Part shown: in pieces, positions 61,062 through 64,000 of the stretch | How the letters are laid out: every line of letters begins with the position of its first letter | Numbering within the stretch: the first letter of the stretch is position 1 | Source of the DNA: Geminicoccus roseus DSM 18922 | GTDB lineage: Bacteria > Pseudomonadota > Alphaproteobacteria > Geminicoccales > Geminicoccaceae | Length of the DNA: 64,000 nucleotides | Assembly: GCF_000427665.1 (NCBI RefSeq) | Contig: NZ_KE386572.1 | Coordinates: 310,001-374,000, forward strand | Direction: 5' to 3' | Notes under the pieces: generated by a model | The model's database searches: none | What the model saw: only the letters and a program-made list of their open reading frames with translations | What the model was told of the DNA's origin: nothing | Position numbers and translations under genes: made by a program

Positions 61062-62924
61062 TCAGGCCGCTTCGCCGGGTGCCGGCGGCATCGGCCTTGC
61101 CACGCCCTGCTGCAGGGCGCGGTCCAGGATGTCGCGGGCGATCGGGGCGGCCACGGCCGAGCCGCCGCCGCCATGCTCGACCACCACCGCCACCGCGAAG
61201 CGGGGTGCGTCCACGGGCGCATAGCCGACGAACAGGGCGTGGTCGCGCTGCTTCCAGGGAATGTCCTTGCGCTTGTAGGCGCCGGACAGGCGGTCGGCCT
61301 TGCTGATCCGGCGGACCTGCGAGGTGCCGGTCTTGCCGGCCATCTGCACGCCCGGCGTGAGCAGCGCCGAGGCGCGGGCGGTGCCGGACGGGCTGTTGAC
61401 CACCCGGTACATGCCGGTCAGCACCAGATCCAGATGCTCTTTCGCGATGCCCAGCGGCTCCGGCGGGGCGCCGCAGCAGGTGGCATGCTGCGCGCCGCCG
61501 CGCGCCAGCCAGGGGGAGACCCGGTAGCCGCCGTTGCACAGCCGCGCGGTCATCACCGCGAGCTGCAAGGGCGTGGCCAGCACGAAGCCCTGGCCGATCC
61601 CCGAGATCAGGGTCTCGCCCTTGTGCCAGGGCTGGTCCAGCCTGGCGCGCTTCCAGGCGACGGTGGGCATCACGCCCGGCCGCTCGCCGGGCAGGTCGAT
61701 GCCGGTCCTGGCGCCCAGGCCGAACCGGGCAGCGTACTCGGCCAGCCGGTCGATGCCCAGCCGGCGCGCGACGTCGTAATGGTAGACGTCGCAGGAATGC
61801 TCCAGCGACTGCACCAGGTCGACCGCGCCATGGCCGCCCTTCTTCCAGCAATGGAACTCGATGTTGCCAAGGCGGATCGAGCCCGTGCAGCGGATCCGGG
61901 TGTGCCGGTCGATCACCCCGGCCTCCAGCCCGGCCAGGGCGGTCATCATCTTGAAGGTCGAGCCCGGCGGGTACTCGCCCTTGAAGGCCTTGTTGACCAT
62001 CGGCGCCAGCGCGTCGTCGCGGAGCGACGCCCAGTTGCGCGACGAGATGCCGTTCTGGAACAGGGTCGGGTCGAAGCTCGGCACCGAGCCCAGCGCCAGC
62101 ACGCCGCCGTCCCGCACGTCGATCAGGGCGGCGGCGGCACTGGTCTCCGGAGCCAGCCGGTTCATGCAGAAGCGCTGCAGGTCCAGGTCGAGCGACAGGA
62201 CCAGATCCTGGCCGGGCGTGCCCTCGTCCCGGTCGAGCGCGCGGATCTCGCGGCCGACCGCGTTGACCTCGACCCGCGACCGCCCGGCCGACCCGCGCAG
62301 GATCGGATCGTAGCTGCGCTCGATCCCCTGCTTGCCGATCCGGAACTCGGGCAGCTGCAGGAGCGGGTCGCGGTCGTCCTTCAGCTCGGGCTCGGCGACC
62401 GGGCCGACATAGCCCAGCACATGGGCAATGGTGATGCCCTCGGGATAGCGGCGCACGGTGCCGGCATCCAGGATCACCCCCGGCAGTTCCGGCGCGCGCA
62501 CCGCGATCGCCGACACCTCCTCCCAGGACAGGTCCTCGCGCACCACCACCGGCACGAAGCGCGGCCGGGCCTGCGCCTGGCGGACCACCTCCGCGATCCG
62601 CTCCGGGCTCACCGGCACGAGCTGCGCCAGGTTCTCCAGCGTGCCCGGCAGGTCCCGGGTCAGCTCGCGCACCACCCGGACCCGGTAGGTCGGGACGTTG
62701 TCGGCGAGCGGCCGGCCGGTCCGGTCCAGGATCCGGCCGCGCGGCGGCAGGATCAGGCGCTCGCTGACCCGGTTGGATTCCGACAGGAGCTGGTAGCGCT
62801 GGCCCTGCTCCATCTGCAGGTACCAGAGCCGGCCGGCCAGCGTGCCGAACAGGCCGACCGTCCCCATCCCCAGGAGGAGGGAGCGGCGCTTGAACCAGCG
62901 AAGCCGGTCAGCCTCCTGCTGCAT
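61062..62924 (-). CDS. mrdA: Penicillin-binding protein 2
   Basis: A 620-residue transpeptidase for cell elongation. One N-terminal membrane helix (RSLLLGMGTVGLFGTLAGRLWYL) is followed by the pedestal domain (LILPPRGRILDRTGRPLADN) and the transpeptidase domain with the SxxK motif GEYPPGSTFKMMTAL, SxN-type HSCDVYHYDVARRLG and KTGTS motif QMAGKTGTSQVRR. It overlaps mreD by 17 bases and precedes rodA by 12. Confidence 0.95.
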   Translation of the reverse strand: MQQEADRLRWFKRRSLLLGMGTVGLFGTLAGRLWYLQMEQGQRYQLLSESNRVSERLILPPRGRILDRTGRPLADNVPTYRVRVVRELTRDLPGTLENLAQLVPVSPERIAEVVRQAQARPRFVPVVVREDLSWEEVSAIAVRAPELPGVILDAGTVRRYPEGITIAHVLGYVGPVAEPELKDDRDPLLQLPEFRIGKQGIERSYDPILRGSAGRSRVEVNAVGREIRALDRDEGTPGQDLVLSLDLDLQRFCMNRLAPETSAAAALIDVRDGGVLALGSVPSFDPTLFQNGISSRNWASLRDDALAPMVNKAFKGEYPPGSTFKMMTALAGLEAGVIDRHTRIRCTGSIRLGNIEFHCWKKGGHGAVDLVQSLEHSCDVYHYDVARRLGIDRLAEYAARFGLGARTGIDLPGERPGVMPTVAWKRARLDQPWHKGETLISGIGQGFVLATPLQLAVMTARLCNGGYRVSPWLARGGAQHATCCGAPPEPLGIAKEHLDLVLTGMYRVVNSPSGTARASALLTPGVQMAGKTGTSQVRRISKADRLSGAYKRKDIPWKQRDHALFVGYAPVDAPRFAVAVVVEHGGGGSAVAAPIARDILDRALQQGVARPMPPAPGEAA

Positions 62925-63438
62925 GACGCGCTCTCGGCAGCATCCCCTGGACCTGGATCAGCACCACCACGACCAGGGGCCAGAACAGCACGGTGAGCAT
63001 CAGGTCGCCCAGGACCGGTTCGGCGGCCTGCCAGTGCCGGGCATAGGCGGAGGCGACCAGCCAGCCGGCCAGCGCCACGCCCGCCGCCGACAGGGCGAAA
63101 CCGGCCCAGCGCACCAGGGGCGAGGCCGCCCGCAGCAGGCGCTGCTGGCGCAGCACCGCCTCGCGCACCAGCAGCAGCGTGGCGGGGCCAAGGCCGATCA
63201 GGCTGCCGGCCACCAGGTCGGCGCCCAGCGCCACCAGGAACAGCCCCAGCGCGGGCAGGAGGTCGGGGCGGTGCAGCGACCAGAAGAACACGGCAGCCAG
63301 CATCAGGTCGGGCGCTTGGCCCTGCGGGCCCACGTCCGGGAGGGGCGTCAGGTCGAGCAGCGCCGCCAGCAGGACGGTGAGGAGCGGCAGGAGCTGGCGC
63401 AGCCGCGCTTCCAGGTCCTGGGCCGGCAGGTTTCTCAT
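62908..63438 (-). CDS. mreD: Rod-shape-determining membrane protein MreD
   Basis: A 176-residue membrane protein with about five helices, starting after a short soluble N-terminus: LLPLLTVLLAALLDLTPLP, DLMLAAVFFWSLHRPDLLPALGLFLVALGADLVAGSLIGLGPATLLLVREAVLR. The HRPDLLP and GLGPATLLLVRE features are typical of alphaproteobacterial MreD. It is coupled to mreC by ATGA and to mrdA by overlap. Confidence 0.9.
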   Translation of the reverse strand: MRNLPAQDLEARLRQLLPLLTVLLAALLDLTPLPDVGPQGQAPDLMLAAVFFWSLHRPDLLPALGLFLVALGADLVAGSLIGLGPATLLLVREAVLRQQRLLRAASPLVRWAGFALSAAGVALAGWLVASAYARHWQAAEPVLGDLMLTVLFWPLVVVVLIQVQGMLPRARHAAGG

Positions 63439-64000
63439 CGGCTGCCACCAATGCGGACAGCCAGCCGGGTGTCGGCCGGGGCGCCGTGGCGCCGCTCCAC
63501 CAGATCCTGCCCCGCTTCCGGGGCGGCGACCGGGCGGGCGCGCAGGACCCGCACATGGTCCAGCCGCGCCCAGTCGACGAACGGGGTCACCTCGACCCGG
63601 GACGGGTCGGCGCGGCTGATCACCCCGACCGCGATCCCGGCCGGGATCAGGCCGCCATCACCGGAGGTGATCACCCGGTCGCCGACATGGAAGCGCGGGT
63701 CGCGCGGCAGGAAGCGCAGGCGCAGGCGCTTGCCGTTGTCGCCCTCCATCAGGGCGCGGTCGCCGCTGCCCTCGACCAGCACCGGGATCTTGGCGTTCAG
63801 GTCGGTGATCAGGAGGACCCGGGCGCTGGCTAGGCCGACCGAAACGATCCGGCCGACCAGCCCCGCCTCGCCGACCACGGCCTGGCCGATCTCGACGCCG
63901 CGGCCGGCGCCGGCGTCGATCAGCCGGGTCTGCACGAAGCTGCCGCCGGTATCACCGACAATGGCGGCGGTGGTCACCAGTTCCGCCGGATCGGCCGGCG
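63435..64000 (-). CDS. mreC: Rod-shape-determining protein MreC, N-terminus beyond window edge
   Basis: The visible 188 C-terminal residues cover the periplasmic beta-domain of MreC: VVGEAGLVGRIVSVGLASARVLLITDLNAKIPVLVEGSGDRALMEGDNGKRLRLRFLPRDPRFHVGDRVITSGDGGLIPAGIAVGVI. The frame stays open to base 64000, so the membrane anchor and coiled coil lie outside. mreB would be expected beyond that. The tail after the core (APEAGQDLVERRHGAPADTRLAVRIGGSR) is Ala/Arg-rich. Confidence 0.93.
   Translation of the reverse strand, partial: PADPAELVTTAAIVGDTGGSFVQTRLIDAGAGRGVEIGQAVVGEAGLVGRIVSVGLASARVLLITDLNAKIPVLVEGSGDRALMEGDNGKRLRLRFLPRDPRFHVGDRVITSGDGGLIPAGIAVGVISRADPSRVEVTPFVDWARLDHVRVLRARPVAAPEAGQDLVERRHGAPADTRLAVRIGGSR

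Noticed and set aside
59856-62996. 1046-codon plus-strand frame opposite rodA and mrdA
   Set aside because: It is antisense to two strongly conserved cell-shape genes and shows only the composition expected from their third-position GC.

Overview
The window is strongly GC-rich, with G or C in most third codon positions and tightly packed genes. Its gene set points to an alphaproteobacterium, most likely in the Rhodospirillales/Geminicoccales neighbourhood. Supporting markers are a TrcR/DUF1013 regulator, an HlyU-type protein, an argD-argF-hslO block, an mreC-mreD-mrdA-rodA block and many ABC importers for oxidised or aminated small molecules. The placement is an inference from gene content, not a phylogeny. 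The window starts inside a heme oxygenase gene and ends inside mreC. I saw no tRNA, rRNA, CRISPR array or complete insertion sequence.

Region 1 (432-15924, all minus strand) is a carbohydrate island. In transcription order it holds a FucU/RbsD-type mutarotase, three AP-endonuclease-2-type TIM barrels, two Gfo/Idh/MocA dehydrogenases, a VapBC-like pair, a DJ-1/PfpI protein and a FadR-type GntR regulator. A carbohydrate ABC importer with two different ATPases follows, then a small membrane protein, a PfkB kinase without a normal start codon, and an HlyU-like protein. The two ATPases carry complementary active-site defects, which predicts one working and one degenerate ATP site. Two intergenic regions of the island share two sequence motifs that are candidate operators.

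Region 2 (16122-30614, mainly plus) is polyamine-centred: a cupin protein, PotA/PotB/PotC, then about 5 kb of accessory genes (HbpS-like protein, two SDRs, SnoaL-like protein, AraC regulator, a convergent PQQ sugar dehydrogenase), then the cognate-looking PotD, RecX, a PQQ-propeller protein, a nitrilase-family amidase coupled to an acetylpolyamine amidohydrolase, and a BLUF blue-light sensor.

Region 3 (30643-42914) is mixed: a phosphoesterase, a GST, a surface lipoprotein, two tandem EamA exporters coupled to a CodA-like deaminase, an alpha/beta hydrolase, an orphan excisionase-type HTH protein, a secreted barnase followed by a barstar fused in frame to an SDR, TrcR, an FAD amine oxidase and an M20 peptidase.

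Region 4 (43051-64000) holds a complete branched-chain amino-acid importer (liv), an OmpA-domain protein with reversed domain order, an orphan ABC-2 permease, a luciferase-like oxidoreductase, argD-argF-hslO behind a 16-bp palindrome, a thiYXZ importer under a TPP riboswitch, a secreted lyase-like protein, and the rod-shape genes rodA, mrdA, mreD and mreC.
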